Assembly: GCA_002721105.1 (NCBI GenBank)
Contig: PBJL01000016.1
Span: 84,567 to 103,450, forward strand
Length of the DNA stretch: 18,884 nucleotides
Direction: 5' to 3'
Origin: Acidiferrobacteraceae bacterium
GTDB lineage: Bacteria; Pseudomonadota; Gammaproteobacteria; Arenicellales; UBA868
In this document: one piece after another, positions 8,206 through 15,418 of the stretch
How positions within the stretch are numbered: the stretch's first letter is position 1
Layout of the letters: the number at the start of each line of letters is the position of its first letter
The notes under the pieces: model-generated
The model's input: only the letters and a program-made list of their open reading frames with translations
Told to the model about the DNA's origin: nothing
Database searches by the model: none
Position numbers and translations under genes: made by a program

Positions 8206-8224
8206 AATCGAAAGTTTAATCGAA
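8206..8224. repeat. Direct repeat AATCGAA just upstream of a start codon
   Basis: AATCGAA occurs at 8206-8212 and again at 8218-8224, a 12-base period, directly before the TTG start of the pentapeptide-repeat gene. It could be a regulator half-site pair or chance. Confidence 0.25.
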
Positions 8225-9061
8225 TTGAGAAATAACCGCTTCCAACTTGGTACCAATAGCCATTATTTAGCCCGCTTCTTTCTTTTGTACGCCCTTTTCA
8301 TTTTGAGCTCGGCTGTATTGGCTGTGGACGCTAAGGATCTGGTTAAACTTAAGGCCACTGGTGAATGTCGAGGTTGCAACCTAACCCAAGCAAACTTGTC
8401 GGGTCTAGATCTTTCAGGGGTAGATCTGAAAAGAGCAAAACTAAGGGGCGCTAATCTTCGAGGTGCAATTTTAAAAAATGCGGATTTGAGTTATACAGAC
8501 TTGTATCGTGCCGATCTGAGTTATGTTGATCTAACCGATGCTATTCTAATTCTCGCTGATTTATTGGAAGCTAATCTTAGTAATGCTAATTTAGAAAGAG
8601 CAGATCTATCTATGGCAGGAATGAAATTGGTCGAGGCAACAGGTGCGAACTTTAAAAATGCTAAGTTGCGAAGTGCGAACCTATTTGCCGCAGAATTAAA
8701 TGCTACTAATTTAGATCGAACTGACTTTAGCCATGCTGATTTGGTTAAGACGAAACTAGCGGGTGCAAAAAATACAAGAACTATGGATTCGATTGAGATG
8801 TATTCGGGAAAGATTAGTTCTCTCGAAGGGTCTGAGTTTACGCTCGAGGAAATGTATACAGCTAGCTATTATGGAAAATATGTAGAAGGATTGTTGCGAA
8901 CCGGCCCTTTGTTTTGTGACACTCTAATGCCCGATCATTTATATTTCAACGGCGTAACTGAATCTGAGGGGTGTATTTGTGATGAGGATGTCTGGAGCAT
9001 CCATGCCTTTGGTCCTGAAACGGCATTAATCGCATGCCCCGAGCCAATTTTCGTCGATTAA
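8225..9061 (+). CDS. Secreted pentapeptide-repeat protein
   Basis: This 278-residue protein has a signal peptide at about residues 1-33 (basic start, hydrophobic core ARFFLLYALFILSSAVLA). A pentapeptide-repeat domain runs from about 48 to 183, with A(D/N)LXX repeats such as ANLSGLDLSGVDL, ADLSYTDLYRADL and ANLSNANLERADL, predicted to form a right-handed quadrilateral beta-helix. It opens with a CRGC motif (C48, C51). The final 90 residues are not repetitive and contain further cysteines, including a CICD motif, compatible with disulfides in the periplasm. Only TTG at 8225 gives a start that preserves the signal peptide, since an in-frame stop lies at 8186-8188. Function is unknown; pentapeptide proteins include gyrase-protecting cytoplasmic forms, but export argues against that role here. 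Confidence 0.85.
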   Translation: MRNNRFQLGTNSHYLARFFLLYALFILSSAVLAVDAKDLVKLKATGECRGCNLTQANLSGLDLSGVDLKRAKLRGANLRGAILKNADLSYTDLYRADLSYVDLTDAILILADLLEANLSNANLERADLSMAGMKLVEATGANFKNAKLRSANLFAAELNATNLDRTDFSHADLVKTKLAGAKNTRTMDSIEMYSGKISSLEGSEFTLEEMYTASYYGKYVEGLLRTGPLFCDTLMPDHLYFNGVTESEGCICDEDVWSIHAFGPETALIACPEPIFVD

Positions 9062-9075
9062 CTCAATTTTTATGG

Positions 9076-9099
9076 CTAGATCTCTTTGTTATCATCTAG
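9076..9099. terminator. Weak hairpin between convergent genes
   Basis: CTAGAT (9076-9081) and ATCTAG (9094-9099) form a perfect 6-bp stem with a 12-base loop. A TCTTTTT run follows at 9105-9111. It sits in the 54-base gap between the pentapeptide-repeat gene and the convergent glycosyltransferase gene. The stem is AT-rich and the T-run is offset by several bases, so terminator function is uncertain. Confidence 0.25.
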
Positions 9100-9115
9100 A
9101 AATGCTCTTTTTGCA

Positions 9116-10612
9116 TCAATGGTCAATGGCAGATTCCCGGTGAACTAGTTTCGCAAATGCTGTTGCTGTAAAAATCATTAGAATGGGCTCCATTGGTACT
9201 CTGAACCGGCTCCAACCTTGAAGGCCATAAAGTAGAAGTAATAGAGATATCATCATAAGATGAAAAAGCAAATGGGCATGGCATCGAGGATTTGATACAG
9301 TCCTTATGATGCCAATTAATCCGAGACCACGTGTAACAAGGGGAAAAGCTGTAATTAAGACAAATAAAATCATGTATGCCGGATTAATCTTATATATATT
9401 TAACAAGAATCTCGACAAACTAGTGGGATCATATTTCATCAGTTGATCATATTGTTCTTGGGGATGTTCAAGTCCGATGTAATCAGTAATTGTTCTGGTA
9501 CCACCCGAAAGTAATGTTCTTATAGCTGCGGTGATTTGCACTTGTGCCAAAACTGTTTTTGGCGCATTAAATATGAGATTCATATAAGCGTTGCGAATAG
9601 CTTTTTCGCATCCACTGCCAGGTTCCCCAGAATTTAGACACGAAGGATCATGCCCATGTTTATTAAGATAAGCCATAACTTCGGGGGTAGAGTCGGGGAG
9701 ACCGAACGGCTTTAATGCTCTATAGTAGTATTGAGCTTGAATCGCACTGCTTTGTGTGAGCCCAAAGTCTTCAAAAACCATGTAATTCCGAACTGCCCAT
9801 GGAGTTAGGATAATTAAAGCAACTGCAGCTGCCAGGGTACCTAGCCACATAATTTTTCGCCAAGCAATTTGCATGAGTCGCTGTCTTAGAGATAAAGAAA
9901 ATAACAAAAAAAGTGGCAAAAGAGCGATACAGTAAATACCCATCGGGCGAGCTAGAGGTAAGAGTCCGGCCAAAAGGGCAATCAACGCCGCATGCTTTAG
10001 CGAGACAAGCGATGGGCGATCTATCAATTTAGATATTGACAGTAAGAGGAAAGTCAAAACTGCTGCAAAAATCAGATCACTCTGAGCGTGATGAGCTATG
10101 CCAATAAGATTGGGATTAAATAAGACTAATGCCTGAGCAAGATTCTTGTTGGCCTTAAATGGCTCAGCTAACCCTCGTGTGGCAAGGCTCATTAGCCATA
10201 ATAGAAAGCATTGTCCTGCCACTATGAAGAAAATAGCATTGTCAAGGCCAAAAAGCTTTATCGGCCCAGCAAATAGTAAGGCTGGTAATGGACCGGCTCG
10301 ACTTAAAGGTTTTAATGAATCTTCGAGTGGATCGTGATGTTTTCCAAGATGTTGCTCGTTCCGCATTAAAAAATGACCTGTTTCTGCAAGGTTTAGAGCA
10401 GTACCCCAGTATCGTTGTCCATCGGAGGCGTCAAGGTAGCCGGGATGTAACATGTACGTGTCACCGGATGCCGATGTTTGAACACTGTTAGGCTTTGCAG
10501 AGATTAAGAGAATTAAATTGATAAGGACAAAAAATGCTAAAAAAAGGATCTGGATTTTCTGTTTTTTTAACCAGCGAAAATTTAATGATAAATAGCGAAT
10601 ACGCGCTTGCAT
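9116..10612 (-). CDS. Polytopic membrane glycosyltransferase (GT-C fold, ArnT/PMT-like)
   Basis: This 498-residue integral membrane protein has roughly 10-12 hydrophobic helices and a large extracytoplasmic loop. An N-terminal helix lies at about 22-39. The first periplasmic loop contains SDGQRYWGTALNLAETGHF, an acidic residue in the position typical of GT-C enzymes that use polyprenyl-phosphate sugars. A charged segment HHDPLEDSLKPLSRAGPLPALL follows. Further on are LARPMGIY, TPWAVRNY and the C-terminal GWSRFRVPMEPI, all common in PMT-2/GT39-like transferases. The predicted role is transfer of a lipid-linked sugar to a glycan or protein on the outer face of the inner membrane. The divergent GT2 polyprenyl-phosphate glycosyltransferase is a plausible donor supplier. 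The acceptor is unknown. The start is ATG at 10612. Confidence 0.78.
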   Translation of the reverse strand: MQARIRYLSLNFRWLKKQKIQILFLAFFVLINLILLISAKPNSVQTSASGDTYMLHPGYLDASDGQRYWGTALNLAETGHFLMRNEQHLGKHHDPLEDSLKPLSRAGPLPALLFAGPIKLFGLDNAIFFIVAGQCFLLWLMSLATRGLAEPFKANKNLAQALVLFNPNLIGIAHHAQSDLIFAAVLTFLLLSISKLIDRPSLVSLKHAALIALLAGLLPLARPMGIYCIALLPLFLLFSLSLRQRLMQIAWRKIMWLGTLAAAVALIILTPWAVRNYMVFEDFGLTQSSAIQAQYYYRALKPFGLPDSTPEVMAYLNKHGHDPSCLNSGEPGSGCEKAIRNAYMNLIFNAPKTVLAQVQITAAIRTLLSGGTRTITDYIGLEHPQEQYDQLMKYDPTSLSRFLLNIYKINPAYMILFVLITAFPLVTRGLGLIGIIRTVSNPRCHAHLLFHLMMISLLLLLYGLQGWSRFRVPMEPILMIFTATAFAKLVHRESAIDH

Positions 10613-10650
10613 TGTTAGTAGTAGAAACGGTGAAATAGGTTATGTGGAAA

Positions 10651-10663
10651 CGATATATCGATA
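10651..10663. repeat. Overlapping palindromes in divergent promoter region
   Basis: CGATATATCG (10651-10660, perfect 10-bp palindrome) overlaps TATCGATA (10656-10663, perfect 8-bp palindrome). They lie in the 149-base gap between the divergently transcribed GT-C and GT2 genes, where a shared operator would be expected. Regulator unknown. Confidence 0.3.
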
Positions 10664-10702
10664 CCTTAATACAGGCATAGATCCAGTTTTGTGTTTGAAG
10701 CG

Positions 10703-10708
10703 TATAAT
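10703..10708 (+). promoter_or_regulatory. Possible -10 element for the GT2 gene
   Basis: A perfect TATAAT lies 54 bases before the GT2 start codon. No good -35 hexamer is seen 15-19 bases upstream (the region reads GATCCAG), and there is no extended -10 TG, so the promoter would need an activator or is spurious. Confidence 0.35.
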
Positions 10709-10761
10709 ACACGTCAAGATTAAAGAGAACCATAGATAGTTGATAGAGGCAATGGACACTA

Positions 10762-11469
10762 ATGAAGCTTAGCGTAATTATTCCAATTTTCAACGAAACC
10801 GCCACACTTAACCATATAGTTGAGCGAGTCCAGAGTGCTCCATTTGAAAAAGAAATATTATTGATTGATGATGGCTCTACAGACGGGAGTTCCGAGCAGA
10901 TTTCCCGTTTGTCTGAAAACGACAATATTACCGTATTTCATCATGAAGTTAACAAAGGCAAGGGAGCCGCGGTTCGAACTGGGATTGAGAAAGCCACAGG
11001 AGACATTATTTTGGTTCAAGATGCAGATCTTGAATATGATCCTAAGGACTACGAAAAAATTCTAGCTCCATTTGAAAATGATGATGCAGATGTAGTTTTT
11101 GGTTCACGCTTTATCGGAGGTCAAGCACACAGGGTTTTATATTTCTGGCATTCAGTTGGTAATCGTATACTCACGATTTTTTCTAATGTCCTATCAGATT
11201 TGAATTTAACCGATATGGAAGTTTGTTATAAAGCTTTTCGCTCCGAGGTCATTCAGAATATTAAACTAAAAGAAGATCGGTTTGGATTCGAGCCCGAAGT
11301 CACAGCAAAGATATCTAGATACCGCAAAGAAAATGGCCAACGCTTACGTATCTATGAAGTAGGAATCACTTATTTTGGAAGAGAGTATGCAGAAGGAAAA
11401 AAAATAGGTTGGCGAGATGGAGTCTCGGCGGTGTGGTGTATCCTTAAATACAATACCTGGGATCGTTAA
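10762..11469 (+). CDS. GT2 glycosyltransferase, polyprenyl-phosphate sugar synthase type
   Basis: This 235-residue family 2 glycosyltransferase of the dolichol-phosphate mannose synthase/GtrB group transfers a sugar from a nucleotide sugar to polyprenyl phosphate on the cytoplasmic face. It has KLSVIIPIFNE at 2-12, the nucleotide-binding DDGSTDGS at 36-43, HEVNKGKGAAVRTG at 61-74, and the metal-binding DAD (87-89) in QDADLEYDP. GSRF at 115-118, then DMEVCYKAFR and RFGFEPEVTAKI, are typical acceptor-site segments. It has no C-terminal membrane helices, so it belongs to the soluble/peripheral DPM1-like type. AGAGG at 10745-10749 lies 12 bases before the ATG. An out-of-frame six-codon ORF starting at 10752 overlaps the start. 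The 2H-like gene follows after 17 bases, so the two are probably co-transcribed. Confidence 0.9.
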   Translation: MKLSVIIPIFNETATLNHIVERVQSAPFEKEILLIDDGSTDGSSEQISRLSENDNITVFHHEVNKGKGAAVRTGIEKATGDIILVQDADLEYDPKDYEKILAPFENDDADVVFGSRFIGGQAHRVLYFWHSVGNRILTIFSNVLSDLNLTDMEVCYKAFRSEVIQNIKLKEDRFGFEPEVTAKISRYRKENGQRLRIYEVGITYFGREYAEGKKIGWRDGVSAVWCILKYNTWDR

Positions 11470-11486
11470 TCACAGATTACGACAGC

Positions 11487-12053
11487 ATGGAGAAAGACAA
11501 CAAACAATACGCCATAGTGTTAGAGTTATCTGATTCAATGCTAAAAGAAGCAAAAACGGCTATGACAATTTTGTCTAATAAGTTTGAAGTGTCTTATTTG
11601 CAATCCCTAAGCCAGTGTCCACATATTACCCTTGTCAGTGGGTTAACTATTTTCGATACGATACAATTTTGGGATAGCCTATGTTTTGACATAAAGCAGG
11701 TAGAAAAATTTGGCTTGAAGGGCAATGGACTCGGGATTTTTGTGCGCGACACCCCCGTGATCCATATCCGTTGGCAGTTAAATCGCTCGCTCAAACACCT
11801 AAGAGACCATATTTCCACTGTTTTATATGATATGAAAAAAAAAGAGATTATTTTAAATTATGAGAAAGATTTAGATTGGCTTCCAAAAACAACTCTCGCA
11901 TTCCACGATACCTCATATGAAAGTCTTTCAGAAGTTATAAAATCCATAAAAGACTTAAACTTTTTGGAAATAATGCAAGTAGGCAGCCTATCTTTATATG
12001 AATATTCCTCTTTAAAAGGTGAAAAATGCTTGTACAATTATTTTTTCGAGTGA
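11487..12053 (+). CDS. 2H-phosphoesterase-like protein with one catalytic motif altered
   Basis: This 188-residue protein resembles the 2'-5' RNA ligase / 2H phosphoesterase fold. An N-terminal AIVLELSD strand is followed at 45-50 by PHITLV, a clear HXT motif (H46, T48). At 131-138 the protein reads WLPKTTLA where relatives typically read W-P-H-hydrophobic-T-L-A, so the second histidine is replaced by K134 while T136 is kept. If this alignment is right, the two-histidine catalytic pair is broken and the protein may bind rather than cleave, or act differently. It starts 17 bases after the GT2 gene, in the same direction, which suggests a link to glycan synthesis of unknown kind. No signal peptide or membrane helix is visible. 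The family call is mine from motifs only. Confidence 0.6.
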   Translation: MEKDNKQYAIVLELSDSMLKEAKTAMTILSNKFEVSYLQSLSQCPHITLVSGLTIFDTIQFWDSLCFDIKQVEKFGLKGNGLGIFVRDTPVIHIRWQLNRSLKHLRDHISTVLYDMKKKEIILNYEKDLDWLPKTTLAFHDTSYESLSEVIKSIKDLNFLEIMQVGSLSLYEYSSLKGEKCLYNYFFE

Positions 12054-12165
12054 GATTTTGAGTTATTCAAATCTAGTCAGCTAGTATTGCAATAACTTAA
12101 CATAAAAAATATTTTTCGGAATTAGACAAATCGATAACAATGATTCCTGTACCGAGAGATGAAAG

Positions 12166-13005
12166 ATGCTTATGAAGTATAAATCCCGGACTATGATGCA
12201 GAAAGCAGTGAATAGACTTTCTTCACTGGCGCAAAAACGAGTAGAAAAAGTCAGAACAGCGCCAATTCGTATTCACCACAAGTTTCGGCCATCAACTCAA
12301 GTTTCTAATGAAGAATATACTTGGAAATACTTTACACCTACTCGTGAAACATGGATAAGAGCAAAAACGATGTTTACCAAAGAGCCTAAAACGATAGAAT
12401 GGTTAAATGCGCTCCCTACTGGAGGTATGTTATGGGATATCGGGGCTAGCGTTGGATGTTTTTCCTTGTATGCCGCTAAAGCAAGGAGTGCTCAGGTTGT
12501 CTCGTTTGAGCCTATGGCTAGCACATACTCTGTTTTGGTGGAAAATATACATCTTAATGATTTAGATTCCCATATATCCCCTTTTTGTATAGCTTTGTCA
12601 GACCAAACAAACATTGGATATCTCTACCTTACTAGTACACTTGCGGGAACATCAGAACACAGCGTTGATGACCAAAATGGTAATTTGGGTGACCGTGTTT
12701 TCATATCAAGCCAGCGTTCTCTTACCTTCACTATTGATGAGATGGTCAAAAAATTCGATTTACCGATACCTACTTTTATTAAGATCGATGTAGACGGAAC
12801 CGAAGCCAAAATCTTCCGTGGTGCGTATGAAACACTGCGGCAGCCAACTTTAGAATCAATTTTGGTCGAAATTGATGAAAAGGATCAGGTTGCAGCTAGA
12901 ACAGTGTTAAAACTTTTGAACAATGCTAATTTTCACGTCAAATCCCGAACGCCATTGAAAAAAGGGCTTCAAAATACAATGTTCAATTATATTGTTTCAC
13001 GTTAA
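12166..13005 (+). CDS. FkbM family S-adenosylmethionine methyltransferase
   Basis: This 279-residue protein has a C-terminal Rossmann-type methyltransferase domain of the FkbM family. The SAM-binding loop DIGASVGCFS is at 91-100, FEPMASTY is the acidic ribose-binding strand end, and IKIDVDGTEAKIFRGA near residue 205 is the characteristic FkbM motif IDVDGxE. The first 60 residues are basic and unusual (RTMMQKAVNRLSSLAQKRVEKVR) and may be an amphipathic helix or membrane-surface contact. FkbM enzymes O-methylate hydroxyls on sugars or polyketides; beside glycosyltransferases, sugar O-methylation is the likely role. The start could be ATG at 12166 or 12172. It follows the 2H-like gene by 112 bases without a clear terminator. 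Confidence 0.85.
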   Translation: MLMKYKSRTMMQKAVNRLSSLAQKRVEKVRTAPIRIHHKFRPSTQVSNEEYTWKYFTPTRETWIRAKTMFTKEPKTIEWLNALPTGGMLWDIGASVGCFSLYAAKARSAQVVSFEPMASTYSVLVENIHLNDLDSHISPFCIALSDQTNIGYLYLTSTLAGTSEHSVDDQNGNLGDRVFISSQRSLTFTIDEMVKKFDLPIPTFIKIDVDGTEAKIFRGAYETLRQPTLESILVEIDEKDQVAARTVLKLLNNANFHVKSRTPLKKGLQNTMFNYIVSR

Positions 13006-13076
13006 ATTACTAGAATTTCCATCTTCAAAATACTATCTGGAGAATAGAATTTTTCTCATAGTAATATCGCTCAGTT

Positions 13077-13103
13077 TTGATGCTATCGAAAATGCTTTAT
13101 AGT
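13077..13103 (+). promoter_or_regulatory. Possible promoter for the aldolase gene
   Basis: TTGATG (13077-13082) and TATAGT (13098-13103) resemble sigma-70 -35 and -10 boxes but with a short 15-base spacer. If used, the transcript would begin near 13110 and carry a leader of about 175 bases that includes all four hairpins. Confidence 0.25.
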
Positions 13104-13153
13104 CTGCAAAAGAGTCTTGGAGCCATGATCATTACTGCTACGCTAGAAGGAAC

Positions 13154-13263
13154 ATTTTTGGAAAAATAGATTGAACAGAGAATGCATCTATCCTAGAAGA
13201 GTAGGATTATGGTAAGTTGCGTGGTATACGCAAATCGGACCACAGGTTTAATGGTTCATTAAA
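13154..13263 (+). promoter_or_regulatory. Structured leader: series of perfect hairpins upstream of the aldolase gene
   Basis: The 281-base gap before the PLP aldolase gene ends in four closely spaced inverted repeats. They are ATTTTT-GG-AAAAAT (13154-13167), ATCCTA-6-TAGGAT (13190-13207), TTGCGT-GGTAT-ACGCAA (13217-13233) and TTTAATG-GTT-CATTAAA (13247-13263). All arms match perfectly. The Shine-Dalgarno AAAGGAG at 13267-13273 follows immediately. Hairpins this close to the ribosome-binding site suggest a folded mRNA leader or an array of operators. I do not recognise a known riboswitch class. Confidence 0.45.
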
Positions 13264-13286
13264 TTTAAAGGAGTTGCAAAAATCAT

Positions 13287-14411
13287 ATGCCCAAAAAAGC
13301 CCCAGCAGAAATAGGTATGCCTTTATGGAAAATCGACACCCCGTCATTGATTCTGGATCTTGATAAGCTTGAATCAAACTTGGATGTAATGGCTGAAAAT
13401 GCGGCAAATTTAGGAGTTAAGTTAAGGCCGCATGCAAAAATGCATAAATCCGCAGATATTGGGCAAAAACAGATCAGTCGTGGTGCGGTTGGTTTGTGTT
13501 GCCAAAAAGTTTCGGAGGCGGAAGCGCTTATCGATGGAGGTATTGAAGATATTTTAGTTACCAATCAAGTAGTGGGAACAAATAAATTAAAACGATTTGC
13601 TGAATTAGCGAACCGAGCAAAGATCGCGATTTGTGTGGATGATTCGAAAAATATCGCAGAAATAAATAGATGTGCCGAAGAGCAGGGTGTTCAAATTTCT
13701 ATATTTGTGGAAGTGAATGTAGGCGGAGATCGTTGCGGCGTATTGCCTGGCGAACCGGTATTAGATCTTGTTAAAGATATATTAGATGCTTCCAGTCTTT
13801 CTTTTGGTGGCCTTCATGCATATCAGGGGAAAATTCAGCACATACGTTCCTTTGAGGAGCGAAAATCCGCTATTGATGATGTATGCCAGCGCGTTGATAC
13901 CACAATACAATTATTGAATAGTAAAGGGATTTCTTGTCCAACGGTTACTGGTGGTGGTACTGGAACCTGGGAATTCGAAGGGTCCAGTGGCGTCTTTTCT
14001 GAACTTCAGGTAGGTTCCTATGCGTTTATGGATGCCGATTATGGTAGGAACGAGAATATCGATGGAAAGCAGACCTCTCTTTTTGAGCATAGCCTTTTTG
14101 TATATACAACTGTAATGAGCGTTTCCCAAAAAAATTTAGTTGTAGTTGATGCTGGTCTCAAATCTTTAGCTTTCGATTGCGGCATGCCGTTAGTAGCAGA
14201 TGATGATACAGTTAATTATCATCGACCATCAGATGAGCATGGCGTTCTTGATTTATCGAATTCGAATCGCAAATACGAACTTGGCGAAAAAGTTAGATTA
14301 ATTCCGGGCCACTGTGATCCTACAGTAAATTTGCACGATTGGTACGTCGGATTAAGGGGGGAAGTTGTTGAGGCAATCTGGAAAGTTACAGCGCGAGGAG
14401 CTGTTTTCTAA
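13287..14411 (+). CDS. PLP/metal-dependent D-threonine aldolase-like enzyme (DSD1 family)
   Basis: This 374-residue fold-type III (alanine racemase-like) PLP enzyme belongs to the family that includes D-threonine aldolase, 3-hydroxyaspartate aldolase and eukaryotic-type D-serine dehydratase. The family's opening IDTPSLILDLDKLESNL starts near residue 16. The PLP lysine is K51 in RPHAKMHKS. CCQKVSEAEAL and ILVTNQVVG follow, and GGGTGTW near 215 is the phosphate-binding turn. Near the C-terminus GHCDPTVNLHDWYVG supplies the metal site, H342 and D344; the His-Cys-Asp-Pro-Thr form is closer to D-threonine aldolase than to D-serine dehydratase. It probably cleaves a beta-hydroxy-D-amino acid to glycine and an aldehyde. 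Beta-hydroxyaspartate-cycle partner genes are not nearby. The ATG at 13287 follows AAAGGAG by 13 bases; the oxidoreductase gene starts 12 bases after its stop. Confidence 0.87.
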   Translation: MPKKAPAEIGMPLWKIDTPSLILDLDKLESNLDVMAENAANLGVKLRPHAKMHKSADIGQKQISRGAVGLCCQKVSEAEALIDGGIEDILVTNQVVGTNKLKRFAELANRAKIAICVDDSKNIAEINRCAEEQGVQISIFVEVNVGGDRCGVLPGEPVLDLVKDILDASSLSFGGLHAYQGKIQHIRSFEERKSAIDDVCQRVDTTIQLLNSKGISCPTVTGGGTGTWEFEGSSGVFSELQVGSYAFMDADYGRNENIDGKQTSLFEHSLFVYTTVMSVSQKNLVVVDAGLKSLAFDCGMPLVADDDTVNYHRPSDEHGVLDLSNSNRKYELGEKVRLIPGHCDPTVNLHDWYVGLRGEVVEAIWKVTARGAVF

Positions 14412-14423
14412 ACGAAAACTATT

Positions 14424-15386
14424 ATGATCCGAATTGGAGTCATTGGTACGGGCGCGGTAAGTAATGAGTTCTTGGTCCCAGCCCTCAGTAAGATTGATAA
14501 TGTTATTTTTTGGAGCGTGCTTAGCAGAAACCAAAGTCGGGCAGATTACTTTTCAGCTCATCATAAAGCGCAATCACGAGAACCTGGTTTTTCTGACCAA
14601 AAAAAGTTTTTGGAAGATCCAAAACTCGATGCGGTGTTAATAGCTACTCCTGATGCATTACATGCGCCACAAGCAATTGCAGCCGCTCGAGCAGGAAAGC
14701 ATGTCTTTGTGGAGAAGCCGATGGCAACCTCAATATCAGATGGAGAGGCTGTTATTGAGGCATGTGATCGACACAATGTTAAGTTAGCAGTAGGCTATCA
14801 TTCCCGATGGCATCAAGGTCATCGAGAATTGAGAGATGTAATTCAGCGAAACGAGTTGGGAGTTATTCATCATTTGCGAGCCCATTGGTCATTCAAAGCT
14901 AATGCGCAATTGGATTGGCATACCAATCCAACTCTAGGTAGGTGGTGGAGTCTAGCTGGTGTTGGAACACACTTAATCGATTGGGCTTACTGGCTTTTAA
15001 TGCCAACATGTGGCCATATTAAGGATTCAGATGCCGTCATCCATCGAGCAAATGATAATGTCGATCTAGATATATCGGCGACAGTTACACTTCTATTCAC
15101 GTCGGGTGCAACGGCCCAGCTCTACTCCTCAGTACTTTCTTCAGGACCAACGCGTTCCGAAATTCTCGGCACGGATGGATACGCACATTGTGAAAATACA
15201 TTAGGTCAAACTGGAGACGGCACTATTCGGATGGCTAAACGTAACCTCTATTTCGAGTCGTTAGACCCTTACCAGCTCCAAATTGCTAATTTCGTAGACG
15301 CAATTATTTATAAAAATAACCCAGAGGTCTCTGGTGAAGACGGTCTCAGAAATGTCAAAATTCTGGAATCACTAACTTCGTATTGA
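14424..15386 (+). CDS. Gfo/Idh/MocA family NAD(P)-dependent oxidoreductase
   Basis: This 320-residue cytosolic oxidoreductase has an N-terminal Rossmann domain (IRIGVIGTGAVSNEF, GxGxxx at 8-13) and an alpha/beta C-terminal domain. The cofactor and catalytic EKP motif is E97-K98-P99 in HVFVEKPMA. LAVGYHSRW follows at about 121-129, and the likely catalytic histidine is H183 in GVGTHLIDWAYWL. The family oxidises or reduces sugars, inositols and amino-sugar derivatives, and substrate cannot be told from sequence. It is 12 bases after the aldolase gene in the same direction, so a shared pathway is likely. The C-terminus (EDGLRNVKILESLTSY) ends about 10-15 residues earlier than usual, just where the convergent aldehyde dehydrogenase gene begins its tail, 17 bases away. 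Confidence 0.9.
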   Translation: MIRIGVIGTGAVSNEFLVPALSKIDNVIFWSVLSRNQSRADYFSAHHKAQSREPGFSDQKKFLEDPKLDAVLIATPDALHAPQAIAAARAGKHVFVEKPMATSISDGEAVIEACDRHNVKLAVGYHSRWHQGHRELRDVIQRNELGVIHHLRAHWSFKANAQLDWHTNPTLGRWWSLAGVGTHLIDWAYWLLMPTCGHIKDSDAVIHRANDNVDLDISATVTLLFTSGATAQLYSSVLSSGPTRSEILGTDGYAHCENTLGQTGDGTIRMAKRNLYFESLDPYQLQIANFVDAIIYKNNPEVSGEDGLRNVKILESLTSY

Positions 15387-15403
15387 GGTAGCCCATATTT
15401 ATT

Positions 15404-15418
15404 TCACATCTTATGTGA
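15404..15418. repeat. Inverted repeat between convergent genes
   Basis: TCACAT-CTT-ATGTGA is a perfect 6-bp stem with a 3-base loop, overlapping the stop codon (15404-15406) of the aldehyde dehydrogenase gene. No T-run follows on either strand, so a terminator role is doubtful. Confidence 0.25.

Noticed and set aside
10488..10925. A 145-codon minus-strand open frame spanning the GT-C/GT2 divergent region
   Set aside because: It overlaps the start of the well-supported GT2 gene and the GT-C N-terminus, has low-complexity Ser/Ile-rich sequence and no recognisable domain.
13287..14411. Assignment as the beta-hydroxyaspartate cycle aldolase BhcC
   Set aside because: The family fits, but none of the partner cycle genes (aspartate-glyoxylate transaminase, hydroxyaspartate dehydratase, iminosuccinate reductase) is adjacent, so the specific name is unsupported.
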